The position numbers were made by a program, and so were the translations under genes. DNA of 39,305 nt from Clostridia bacterium (GTDB taxonomy: Bacteria; Bacillota; Clostridia; Oscillospirales; CAG-382): assembly GCA_017434845.1 (NCBI GenBank), contig JAFSGD010000044.1, positions 1 to 39,305 on the forward strand, written 5' to 3'. Positions 7,385-14,771 of the stretch are shown here, one piece after another. Under the pieces are notes generated by a model. The model did not search any database. It saw only the letters and a list, made by a program, of their open reading frames with translations, and was not told the origin of the DNA. The number at the start of each line of letters is the position of its first letter. The first letter of the stretch is position 1.

Positions 7385-8053
7385 ATGAAGAAGAATAAAG
7401 GTATGGCTTATGCCGTATTAGCAATAGCATTTGTACTTTTTAATGTAATCGCCTTTGCAGTTCCAATGGCTAAAACAGCAATGTTTTGGATTACTTATGT
7501 ATTTACCGCCGTTGCTTTTGCTTTGCAGATCGCTATTTGGAAGTTTTCGTTTAAAGGTGCAGATACTCTCAAAAGCAAATTCCTTGGCATTCCGCTAATC
7601 TCGGTTGGAATTACATATTTAATTATTCAGATCATTGTATTTGCAATATTTATGGTATTTCCCATAGTGCCGACTTGGATTGCTATCGTGGTATGCGCAT
7701 TGATCCTTGGCATTTCCGCAATTTGCTTGATTGGAACGGAAACCGGCAGAGAAGAAATCAACCGTTTAGAAGAAAAAGTGGAAAAGAAAGTTTTCTATAT
7801 AAAATCGTTGCAGGTTGACGTAGAAATGTTGGCAAGTGCTGAAACAGATACCGATACCAAAATGGCACTCACAAAGCTTGCCGAGAAAATCCGTTTTAGC
7901 GATCCAATGAGCGACGAAGCTCTCGTAGACCTTGAAGCAGAAATCTCTGCCAAAGTCGAAGAACTCAAAACCGCAGAAAATAAAGCGGGTATTATAACTG
8001 TCCTTGATTCGCTCATTACAGAGCGAAATAAAAAAGCAAAATTATTAAAATAA
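7385..8053 (+). CDS. Membrane protein with cytoplasmic coiled coil
   Basis: A 222-residue protein with four hydrophobic segments in the first ~120 residues (for example MAYAVLAIAFVLFNVIAFAV near residue 6). A charged helical C-terminal half follows (EEINRLEEKVEKKVFYIKS onward), predicted coiled coil and soluble. GGGAGGG precedes the ATG, 3 bases after the SPFH stop. I do not recognise a named family. Sitting between the SPFH and zinc-ribbon/CFI-box genes, it is plausibly the membrane anchor of a complex formed by the three products, analogous to membrane partners in the B. subtilis ydjGHI operon. Confidence 0.75.
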   Translation: MKKNKGMAYAVLAIAFVLFNVIAFAVPMAKTAMFWITYVFTAVAFALQIAIWKFSFKGADTLKSKFLGIPLISVGITYLIIQIIVFAIFMVFPIVPTWIAIVVCALILGISAICLIGTETGREEINRLEEKVEKKVFYIKSLQVDVEMLASAETDTDTKMALTKLAEKIRFSDPMSDEALVDLEAEISAKVEELKTAENKAGIITVLDSLITERNKKAKLLK

Positions 8054-8070
8054 ATTTGGAGGGGTTAAAG

Positions 8071-9519
8071 ATGAAACAATTAACTTGCGAAATGTGCGGA
8101 GGCACAGATCTAATCAAACAAGATGGTGCATTTGTGTGCCAGAACTGTGGGATGAAATACTCAGTCGAGGAAGCAAAGAAAATGATGGTCGAAGGAACAG
8201 TTAAAGTTGATAATAGTGATCGTGTAAAAAACTATTATGAACTTGCACGGACAGCAAAAGCTGAGGATGATTCTTCAACAGCAGCTAAATATTACACTCT
8301 AATTTTGGAAGAAGTCCCCGATAGTTGGGAGGCAAAGTTTTATTCCACGTATTACGAGGCAATGGAATGCAAAGTTCGTGAAGCTTATTCCATGTGCATA
8401 AAATTAGAAAAGAATGCTCATTCTGTCTTAACTGCCATCAAGAATAGTGAACCCAAGGATAAACAGGTTGAATATACCCTTGAGATTACCGATAAAATGA
8501 ATGAAATAGCGCTTATGTTTCACAACGGAAATTCGGAAGAAGCAACCGAGGAAGTTCCGAATCTGTTATTAATTTGGGGGGATCAGCTGGAAGAAAAATT
8601 TATCGATGTTCCTGAAATAACAGATAAGGCCGCAACATTCTGGGAAAATGCGTTGACCGTAATTATTGATACATATGGGACAGGAGACGCAAACATTGAT
8701 AGCAAAATTGCAACATATAGAGCTAAAATTAAAAAGTACCACAAAGATTATGAGCCACCCAAAAGCAATTTGACCTATCATACAGCTAGTTCTCCTAACA
8801 AATTATCTGTTACTGTAATTAAAGTTGGTCACGAAACTTATGAAAGCGCTCCACTTATTGGAGTCCCTGTAAAAGTGTTTGCAAACGGACCTGACGAGGT
8901 AGGTCACATTGGCGCAAAAATCAAATTAAAGAATATTGCTGGCAAAACGATCAATTACATTACTGTATATCTTACGCCGTATAACTCTGTCGGAGACGCA
9001 GTTTGTTGTACAGTTCAGGGACATTCCACATATGGAATAAACATAACCGGTCCGATTGCGGTGGGTGCTAAATGGGAAGGAACTTGTGACGGGATGTGGT
9101 ATAATAATACCATTGTATCTGCTCGAATAGACCATGTTGATGTCACATATAGCGACGACACTATCGAAAGGTACACTGCTTCTGAGCTATCTGATGAGAA
9201 TTCTGCAAGTTCAAACACTTCTGGGGGATCGAACGGTTCAGGAGGATCTGGCGGTTGCTATGTAGCTACAGCGGTGTACGGATCCTATGATTGTCCGCAA
9301 GTATGGACCCTTCGCCGTTATCGTGACTATACCCTTGCAGAAACATGGTATGGTAGAGCCTTTATCAAAACATACTATGCAATCAGCCCCACACTCGTAA
9401 AGTGGTTTGGTCATACCAAATGGTTTAAGAAAATGTGGCAAGGTAAACTTGACCGTATGGTTGCTAAGTTGCAAGCCAATGGTGTTGAAACTACCCCTTA
9501 CGAAGATAAAAACTGGTAA
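8071..9519 (+). CDS. TFIIB-type zinc-ribbon protein with CFI-box C-terminal domain
   Basis: A 482-residue, apparently cytoplasmic protein. The start at 8071 is chosen because GGAGGGG lies 8 bases upstream. Residues 1-35 are a TFIIB-like zinc ribbon (CEMCGGTDLI, then CQNCGMKY) followed by the common VEEAKKMMVEG helix. Residues ~50-230 are helical and TPR-like (YYELARTAKAEDDSSTAAKYY). Residues ~245-375 form a beta domain. After a Ser/Gly linker the last ~85 residues match the CFI-box pattern: GGCYVATAVYGSYDCPQV, then LRRYRD, a YY and SPTLVKWFG. Zinc-ribbon proteins of this kind are found with SPFH genes, which supports a shared complex. The molecular role is unknown. Confidence 0.82.
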   Translation: MKQLTCEMCGGTDLIKQDGAFVCQNCGMKYSVEEAKKMMVEGTVKVDNSDRVKNYYELARTAKAEDDSSTAAKYYTLILEEVPDSWEAKFYSTYYEAMECKVREAYSMCIKLEKNAHSVLTAIKNSEPKDKQVEYTLEITDKMNEIALMFHNGNSEEATEEVPNLLLIWGDQLEEKFIDVPEITDKAATFWENALTVIIDTYGTGDANIDSKIATYRAKIKKYHKDYEPPKSNLTYHTASSPNKLSVTVIKVGHETYESAPLIGVPVKVFANGPDEVGHIGAKIKLKNIAGKTINYITVYLTPYNSVGDAVCCTVQGHSTYGINITGPIAVGAKWEGTCDGMWYNNTIVSARIDHVDVTYSDDTIERYTASELSDENSASSNTSGGSNGSGGSGGCYVATAVYGSYDCPQVWTLRRYRDYTLAETWYGRAFIKTYYAISPTLVKWFGHTKWFKKMWQGKLDRMVAKLQANGVETTPYEDKNW

Positions 9520-9531
9520 AACAGTAAACAA

Positions 9532-9564
9532 ACACGTCGGAACATTTTGTTCCGGCGTGTTTTA
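9532..9564 (+). terminator. Terminator of the SPFH operon
   Basis: ACACGTCGGAACA, TTT and TGTTCCGGCGTGT form a 13-pair stem with one G-T pair, followed by TTTAAAC. It begins 12 bases after the CFI-box gene stop. Confidence 0.85.
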
Positions 9565-9572
9565 AACATATA

Positions 9573-9601
9573 GTGCAAATTTCAATAATCTATGTTATAA
9601 T
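9573..9601 (+). promoter_or_regulatory. Promoter of the HEPN-motif gene
   Basis: A perfect -10 TATAAT with extended TG (TGTTATAAT, TATAAT at 9596-9601) and a weak -35 GTGCAA at 17 bases spacing. The -10 overlaps an upstream in-frame ATG at 9600, which argues that translation starts at 9627 instead. Confidence 0.5.
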
Positions 9602-9626
9602 GAGTCGAAAGGATGATAATCTTGTT

Positions 9627-10196
9627 ATGAAAAAATCGACCAAGTGCGTTTCCCCAGACTGCAGAGTGTGTACATCTTTTCAATTAGATGATTTACTAAT
9701 TGTCCCATTTGAAGGAGGGACACCTGATACAAGAAAACTTTTTTCTTACTTTTTGTACAGTGCACCAAACATTGAAAGTACTCATTCTAAAAAAATCCCG
9801 TTGGATTTGCACAATGAAATTTTTAATCGGATGATTGACAAAAGGCATTATAGATATCAAAAGTTTTGTGGAGCAAGCGCAGTAATTGACAAAGAATTCG
9901 AAAAAGGACATCTGGATGGAGAATCTTTTTGTTTAAAATGCAAACGCTTTGTGTGTAAGAAAAAACAAACCGCAAAAGGGAAAATTCCCGAAAGTGATCT
10001 AGAGTGTTTCTTAAGGCATATTCGCAACTCAATTGCCCACGGGAGAGTGTATTTCTTACATGGAGGTAATAAAATACATATAGTTTTTGAGGACGAAAAT
10101 ACAACTAAAAATCTATCTGCACGTATCGTTTGCATAAAAGCTGATTTGGAGCACTGGAAAAGAGTGTTAAGTGATAAAAAGTATTATTGCATTTAA
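9627..10196 (+). CDS. Protein with HEPN-type R-x4-H motif
   Basis: A 189-residue protein. The C-terminal third has FLRHIRNSIAHGRVYF, where R133 and H138 form the R-x4-H ribonuclease signature of HEPN domains, flanked by helices. Upstream are Cys groups CVSPDCRVC (residues ~6-14) and CLKCKRFVC (~104-112) that may bind metal. The ATG at 9627 is preceded at 11 bases by AAAGGATG and lies downstream of a -10 box, so the longer frames are not used. It has its own promoter and no adjacent antitoxin-like gene. HEPN proteins act as toxins, defence RNases or accessory domains; which applies here is not visible. It closely resembles the widespread pEK499-type HEPN group, but this is from memory. Confidence 0.6.
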   Translation: MKKSTKCVSPDCRVCTSFQLDDLLIVPFEGGTPDTRKLFSYFLYSAPNIESTHSKKIPLDLHNEIFNRMIDKRHYRYQKFCGASAVIDKEFEKGHLDGESFCLKCKRFVCKKKQTAKGKIPESDLECFLRHIRNSIAHGRVYFLHGGNKIHIVFEDENTTKNLSARIVCIKADLEHWKRVLSDKKYYCI

Positions 10197-10311
10197 AATA
10201 TTTCAAGCAAAAATCTCCTCTATGATTTGATCAGAGGCGTACGAACAGATAAAATATTATGTTCTTTTAGAGAGATACAGTTAAGGGAGGTTCTATTTTG
10301 CTTTTTGCGCG

Positions 10312-10340
10312 TTGAAATTAATCGGCGAAAAATGTATAAT
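10312..10340 (+). promoter_or_regulatory. Promoter of the nuclease-like gene
   Basis: TTGAAA (10312-10317), a 17-base spacer and TATAAT (10335-10340). Transcription would start near 10347, only ~4 bases before the first ATG at 10351. This favours the internal ATG at 10375 as the start codon. The gap 10197-10311 holds only a weak CCTCT/AGAGG hairpin. Confidence 0.7.
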
Positions 10341-10374
10341 ATAATAAACGATGAAGATATGGATGGTGAACTAT

Positions 10375-12024
10375 ATGTTTAATCGAAGTGCAGACGACGG
10401 TTATATTTTTATGACAAGAACATTTTGGCTTGAAATGAATGTTCCTATAAATCTTGTCAATCAAACATACAAGAAATATTTTGGAACAGACAATAAAGTT
10501 ATAGAAGACAGGAAAGAAGCGATTGAAATACTCTCTTCGATAATTGGTCAAATGCAATCTCAGTTTGTAAACTGGCTAAAATCCGAAAATCCTTATGCTG
10601 TTATAAAAGATTTATATAAAGTGTTAGATGAATGTTTTAACTTTTACATAAAGCAGAAGGCAGCAAGGAAAAAGTTAGTAGAATTAAATGTTAGTGACGA
10701 TAGCATTGTTGAGGTTTTTATAAGAAATCGCAATATGGCACAAAGTGTAATTGACTCAGTGAATCTGTGGATGGAAAATTGCTTGTTATTCCAAGAAGCG
10801 ATTGAAAAACCATACGATAATGAATCTTTTGAAATTAATCAAGAACTATTTATAGATCTTTATATTTATGGAACTGTATCGAAGGCTCTATCCCTATTAA
10901 ATTTGAGCAAAAAATTTGGAGAAAAGAATCTGTATTACGGAATTAGTATTACACCTGATAATGAAGAACCTATAGAAATTCTCAAATATCATCCAGTAAT
11001 TCACTTTAACACATTGTTGATGGGGAATCAAGATGCCTTTCAAGTTAGTATAAATGAATATAAAAATGCAAGTGCAAGCGCGTTTGGTAAAGGCTTTAAA
11101 GATGAATATGGCGTTGATTTTATTCTTGCATTAAGAACTATGTCAACTTTGCAAGCAGACATGCTCCATAACGGGAAATATGCTTACACGGTGATTGATA
11201 AAAATCAGTTTATACAGTGGATCAACAAATATACCGGCGGACAAGTTGATGGTGAGTTGTTCTTTGAAACCTTTACGTTAACCCAAAATAATATTAATTC
11301 TCAGCTTAAAGAAAATGATCCAATTGTTTGGATAATGAGCGTTAATAAATATCGTCACGAAATTCGCCCATTTATATGTTTGGAAAATGAAAGAATTGCG
11401 ATTTCCAATATGGCTATAGAACAGGCCAAGCATTTGTGGCTTTCCTATTTTGCAAATGGTGGGATGATATATTCTAATTGTGCAGATAGCCTAACAATAG
11501 CTATAGAAGAGCGTAATGAAGAATTGTCAGAAAAGCTTGTAACAATGATTAGAGAAAAACTCCGTTCACATTATGATTCCGGTTTTGATGAAATCGATGT
11601 TCAATATGATCGTATATTTGGTTTAAGAGGCTATAATTATGGCGACTATGATTTGGTGTTTTACGCAAAAGATGTGAATGAATTATTTTTGATTGAAGCT
11701 AAGTTTTTTTCTGATTCTTTTAGCAATAGTGGAATCATCACAGATTATGAGAAAATGTTTAAGAAAAAGGGGTACTATGAGCATTGTCGCAAAAGATATG
11801 ATCTCGTTTTAAGCGAACCGGACAGAATAAAACAATTCATTGGTGTTTCTGGTGATGTGAATGTTCATTTTTTGTTTGTGTCCTCAAAGCCTTTAGAGAT
11901 TGAATTCACCGATCAGGATGGTATAGTAACCTTTCCTTGTCTTGCAAATTTTGACGATTACTTGGAAGGAAAACTTTTGCCTGAAATTGGTGATGTTCCG
12001 GTAAGACCTACCCATAGAATATAA
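10375..12024 (+). CDS. Uncharacterised protein with C-terminal PD-(D/E)XK-like motif
   Basis: A 549-residue protein I cannot place in a named family. The N-terminal ~350 residues are mainly helical. Near the C-terminus the segment RGYNYGDYDLVFY then ELFLIEAKFF gives D424/D426, then E441-x-K443. This matches the PD-(D/E)XK core (acidic residue, ~15 residues, hydrophobic strand ending in E-A-K) of restriction-type nucleases. The start at 10375 is preferred because GGTGA lies just upstream and the promoter leaves almost no leader for the ATG at 10351. It is a stand-alone gene ended by a terminator at 12072. With the HEPN gene and two recombinases nearby, a defence role is plausible but unproven. 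Confidence 0.6.
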   Translation: MFNRSADDGYIFMTRTFWLEMNVPINLVNQTYKKYFGTDNKVIEDRKEAIEILSSIIGQMQSQFVNWLKSENPYAVIKDLYKVLDECFNFYIKQKAARKKLVELNVSDDSIVEVFIRNRNMAQSVIDSVNLWMENCLLFQEAIEKPYDNESFEINQELFIDLYIYGTVSKALSLLNLSKKFGEKNLYYGISITPDNEEPIEILKYHPVIHFNTLLMGNQDAFQVSINEYKNASASAFGKGFKDEYGVDFILALRTMSTLQADMLHNGKYAYTVIDKNQFIQWINKYTGGQVDGELFFETFTLTQNNINSQLKENDPIVWIMSVNKYRHEIRPFICLENERIAISNMAIEQAKHLWLSYFANGGMIYSNCADSLTIAIEERNEELSEKLVTMIREKLRSHYDSGFDEIDVQYDRIFGLRGYNYGDYDLVFYAKDVNELFLIEAKFFSDSFSNSGIITDYEKMFKKKGYYEHCRKRYDLVLSEPDRIKQFIGVSGDVNVHFLFVSSKPLEIEFTDQDGIVTFPCLANFDDYLEGKLLPEIGDVPVRPTHRI

Positions 12025-12071
12025 AATAACAACATTGACTTATTCAAATTAAATTACTTGCTTTTTGAAGA

Positions 12072-12101
12072 TACGCCTGCAATATTGTAGGCGTACTTTT
12101 T
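12072..12101 (+). terminator. Terminator after the nuclease-like gene
   Basis: TACGCCT and AGGCGTA form a stem (12072-12095) around a near-palindromic AT-rich loop and are followed by CTTTTT. It lies 47 bases after the stop codon. Confidence 0.8.
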
Positions 12102-12110
12102 AATAGACAA

Positions 12111-12180
12111 AGGAGGAATTACAAAGCCCTAATAAACCAAGGAAGAATGGAACTGTGTGCAAAAGAAGTATTGTTTTTAA
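12111..12180 (+). pseudogene. Possible decayed small gene
   Basis: AGGAGG at 12111 is followed by a frame reading KALINQGRMELCAKEVLFLIE and ending in TAA near 12187. No ATG lies at the proper distance; the codon where a start is expected is ATT, and one base seems missing next to it. It may be the remnant of a short gene or chance. No family is recognised. Confidence 0.2.
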
Positions 12181-13165
12181 TTGAGTAAAAAGAATTCTTC
12201 GGAGACAACCGTTGGTTGTCTTCATAACACGACTGCATGATCCTGCTTGGTGCAATTGTGTTTTGAAACATTTTGAACAAGACTAAAGCAGAAAAGAGGA
12301 ATACGGATACTCTATAAAAAGATCCGCCGCCTCCGTATGGCTATAAAATACGGACGAACGTTTATGGGATTTAATCGGGAATGAAAATCCTTGCCATCGA
12401 CCTTTACAGGCACTGTGTTTATCACAGCATATGGCAAGCGTAGTCGGAAACGACACATACCAATGGGTATGATTACGCCGGATTGCTTCGGTAATCCGAT
12501 CATGCTAACCACTTTTAATTGGAAAACCAAATATGAAATTCTTTCTGCGGCTTAAGGAATGATTTTCATTTCGGAATGACAGTTTTAAAAATGACATTCT
12601 TATCGAAATGAACCCTTCATTTTGAAATGATTATGACTTTCATTTCGGAAGCCGCGCCGTTTCTATTGAACGAAGTAAAATAGAAACGGCGGCGTAGGCT
12701 CCGTCCGGAGCCGCCGTTGGCAAGGCATTTTGGGAGCAAGCAGGAAGAAAACAAAAGAACTGCAAGCGGGAGAAGGCACCCGGGTCCCTGGGGAAACTAT
12801 GCCTTGCCACAGATATGACCAACTTTTCGGAAATGATAAATGATACTATTCTTCGGAATGATAATCCGGAAATGATATACATTTCGGAAGTCATACCAGG
12901 ATTTAAAATAGTTTTATATTCACGCCTACGGCGTGTTCCGACAGTTTGATGTTCAATGAATAAACTCTTTATTATGACAATCATTAAACATCAAACAGTC
13001 GGCAAACAAGTGGATTCATTAAAGATTTATATTAGATTTAATTACCGCCATTTCGATATGATAGTGACCTTCCTTTCGGAATGACGGCGCTGAAAAATGA
13101 CATTCCCTATTAGAACAAAATGATATACCTATCGGAATGATCGAAAAATGGCCATCCTTTTTAAA

Positions 13166-13207
13166 GGCGGCGCAGGAGATTGAAGCTCCTGCGCCGCCAA
13201 ATTTTTT
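13166..13207 (+). terminator. Very strong intrinsic terminator
   Basis: GGCGGCGCAGGAG, a 7-base loop and CTCCTGCGCCGCC form a perfect 13-pair GC-rich stem followed by AAATTTTTT. No protein gene ends just upstream on the plus strand, so it most likely terminates an RNA from the preceding region. Confidence 0.85.
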
Positions 13208-13231
13208 GCTCTGTGGCAATTAGCGCTGTTT

Positions 13232-13256
13232 TTTACTTGCCAAATGAAAACTCCTT
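13232..13256 (+). repeat. Direct repeat copy 2 (25 bp)
   Basis: Matches 4931-4955 at 24 of 25 positions, same orientation. The 8.3 kb between the two copies hold the first recombinase, the switch, the SPFH operon, the HEPN and nuclease-like genes and the RNA region. Confidence 0.7.
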
Positions 13257-13301
13257 TTTCATATTTCCTATACCGTTAAGGTCAGAGAAGCCGAAACGCA
13301 A

Positions 13302-13319
13302 TTTACTTGCCAAATCAAA
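13302..13319 (+). repeat. Direct repeat copy 3 (partial)
   Basis: TTTACTTGCCAAAT is shared with copies 1 and 2; then the match breaks down (CAAA instead of GAAA). It is 70 bases right of copy 2 and 83 bases upstream of the second tyrosine recombinase start. Confidence 0.6.
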
Positions 13320-13384
13320 TGCCGTGTTTTAGTTTCTCTGTGCCGAAAATCAAACGGCAAATTTCAAAGAAAGGAGGAACCGAA

Positions 13385-14443
13385 ATGGGAGATAACGAAA
13401 AGACCGAATCGGTATTGGAACAACTTGACAAACAGCCTTGGTCAGTGTTTTCTACAGAAGAGTTCGAAAGACAAGTTGAAAAGGCGGTAAAGGAACTTTC
13501 GCCCGAAGAGATTGCAATGAAAATTAAGAAAATGAGTTGGAATCTTCAGGTGCAGGTAAAGAAGATCCTTCGTTGTAACGAAAACAGCATAGCATCCAAG
13601 AAAAGATGCAATGCTGCCGGTAAACGTTTTTGTGATTTCCTTGCCGCTCGCTATCATCTTAAAAACTTCAAAAATGTTGAAGCAAGACACCTGAAAGCCT
13701 ATGTAGAGTATTTGCAGTCAAGGGGATTAATGCCTTCGTATATCGACACAGAACTGTCATGTATACGCTTTATCCATAAACATTCCGGGAGTAAAAATAT
13801 ACTGCCTGAAAATAAGGATCTCAAGCTTCAAAAGCGTGAACCCACAAAGTATAACCGTGGATTGCTTGAAAGCGAGATAGCTGCAATCATTACAAGAGCA
13901 ATCGGGATGAAGCGTTATGATGTGGCAATAGGTGTAACCATCGTAAAGCACTTTGGACTTCGCAAGGATGAATTGACTTATCTTCGTATTCACGTTCTTG
14001 AAGATGCGATCAAAACCAAGCAGCTTCACGTTTACAACGGTAAGGGCGGTCAGGAACGGGATATACCTTTTGACACTAAAGAGCAGACGGAAATTCTTGA
14101 AAATATTCTTGAATACGCCAAAAGCAATGGAAAGCGTTCTGCGGATTATCTGTTCTGCGACGATCATACCCACAGCGTCAAAAGACAGAAGGATTCTTTT
14201 ACAAACTGGATGAGCAATCATCTTTACGCTTTGCTTGATCCCAACAGAAAGCAGATGATCAAGAAAGGAAAAAAGGAACGCGCGGATAAAGGCTACGGTT
14301 GGCATGCACTTCGTCACACTTACGCACAGAGAACTTACGCTTTGCTTCGTGCTCGCGGCTATAGCGATAAGGCTGCAAGAAAAGAAGTATCCGAAAGACT
14401 GGGACATCATCGTACTGACATCACTAAAGTTTACGAAGAATAG
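13385..14443 (+). CDS. Tyrosine recombinase / integrase
   Basis: A 352-residue integrase. The start is placed at 13385 because AAAGGAGG lies 7 bases upstream; the frame is open further left without a ribosome site. The N-terminal ~170 residues are the arm- and core-binding part (LKAYVEYLQSRGL). The catalytic domain shows Arg in FGLRKDELTYL, Lys in NGKGGQERDIPF, H-x-x-R in WHALRHTYAQ, His in LGHHRTDIT and the nucleophile Tyr in KVYEE, two residues before the end. The extra segment between the Lys and H-x-x-R motifs is typical of the integrase_1-like group of Clostridial elements. It lies between the direct repeats and the ssrA-proximal end, so it may be the integrase of the right part of the island. 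Confidence 0.9.
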   Translation: MGDNEKTESVLEQLDKQPWSVFSTEEFERQVEKAVKELSPEEIAMKIKKMSWNLQVQVKKILRCNENSIASKKRCNAAGKRFCDFLAARYHLKNFKNVEARHLKAYVEYLQSRGLMPSYIDTELSCIRFIHKHSGSKNILPENKDLKLQKREPTKYNRGLLESEIAAIITRAIGMKRYDVAIGVTIVKHFGLRKDELTYLRIHVLEDAIKTKQLHVYNGKGGQERDIPFDTKEQTEILENILEYAKSNGKRSADYLFCDDHTHSVKRQKDSFTNWMSNHLYALLDPNRKQMIKKGKKERADKGYGWHALRHTYAQRTYALLRARGYSDKAARKEVSERLGHHRTDITKVYEE

Positions 14444-14517
14444 TTCCGCAAGGGGCATTTGCCCCTTGTACATAGATTTAAATATCGATCTGTGAATATA
14501 GCAGAAAGGAGACGGCA

Positions 14518-14709
14518 CTGACACATATTACTGACCTACAAAGCCTTGTGTAGCAAATGTTAGAAGAAAAACGAGATGAATATGATATTGAATTACCGCA
14601 ATCAATCATAAAATCGTTTGCCAGATTTCTTGTGCCTGAAATGAAGAAATATTATACTGAACTGCAAGAAAAGAGCAAAGATGCGCAAGCTGAAGACAAA
14701 GAAGAATAG
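14518..14709 (+). pseudogene. Small hypothetical gene with lost start and in-frame stop
   Basis: AAAGGAG at 14506 is followed at normal spacing by CTG rather than ATG. The frame then reads THITDLQSLV, a TAG (14551), and continues as QMLEEKRDEYDIELPQSI up to a TAG at 14707. An internal ATG (14557) could give a 50-residue acidic protein but has no ribosome site. It looks like a short gene downstream of the integrase that has lost its start codon and gained a nonsense codon. Function is unknown. Between the integrase stop and this gene is AAGGGGCATTTGCCCCTT, a hairpin without a T tract. Confidence 0.45.
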
Positions 14710-14710
14710 C

Positions 14711-14745
14711 AAAAAACGAGAGCCAAGGTGTTAAAACCTTGACTC
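14711..14745 (+). repeat. 35-bp direct repeat, left copy
   Basis: AAAAAACGAGAGCCAAGG, two variable bases and TTAAAACCTTGACTC match 16697-16731 at 33 of 35 positions. The left copy stops matching after GACTC and lacks the CTCGTTTTT half of the hairpin present in the right copy. The pair brackets one gene. Confidence 0.8.
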
Positions 14746-14771
14746 CCTACATAAGGAATTATTAGACATTA

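Larger units (their letters stand above)
12102..13230 (+). ncRNA. Gene-free, hairpin-dense region; candidate large structured RNA
   Basis: About 1.1 kb without a convincing gene. Hairpins visible on the plus strand are: GACAACC/GGTTGTC (12204-12220); CTTGCCAT/ATGGCAAG (about 12390-12438) enclosing CTGTG/CACAG; GTCG-GAAA-CGAC (GNRA loop, about 12443); CATACC/GGGTATG (about 12457); an 8-pair stem CGGATTGC-TTCG-GTAATCCG (about 12478, UUCG loop); CCGTTTCTAT/ATAGAAACGG (12657-12690); GGCTCCG/CGGAGCC (about 12697-12712); TGGCAAGGCAT/ATGCCTTGCCA (about 12718-12809); and a 16-base arm pair CCGACAGTTTGATGTT versus 12986-13001 with one mismatch. Variants of TTTCGGAATGA recur between 12570 and 13140. 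The block ends in the terminator at 13166. No promoter is clear. No known RNA class was recognised. Confidence 0.45.

Noticed and set aside
12312..12530. 72-codon minus-strand frame in the hairpin region
   Set aside because: No ribosome site, no recognisable protein pattern, and the sequence is better explained by nested RNA stems.
12307..12552. Plus-strand frame with one stop (KYGRTFMGFNRE, stop, then KSLPSTFTGTVF)
   Set aside because: Could be a decayed gene, but no start, no ribosome site and no family match; hairpins cover most of it.
12102..13230. Group II intron or retron
   Set aside because: No reverse transcriptase gene is nearby and I could not find a domain V-like motif or an msr/msd pair.
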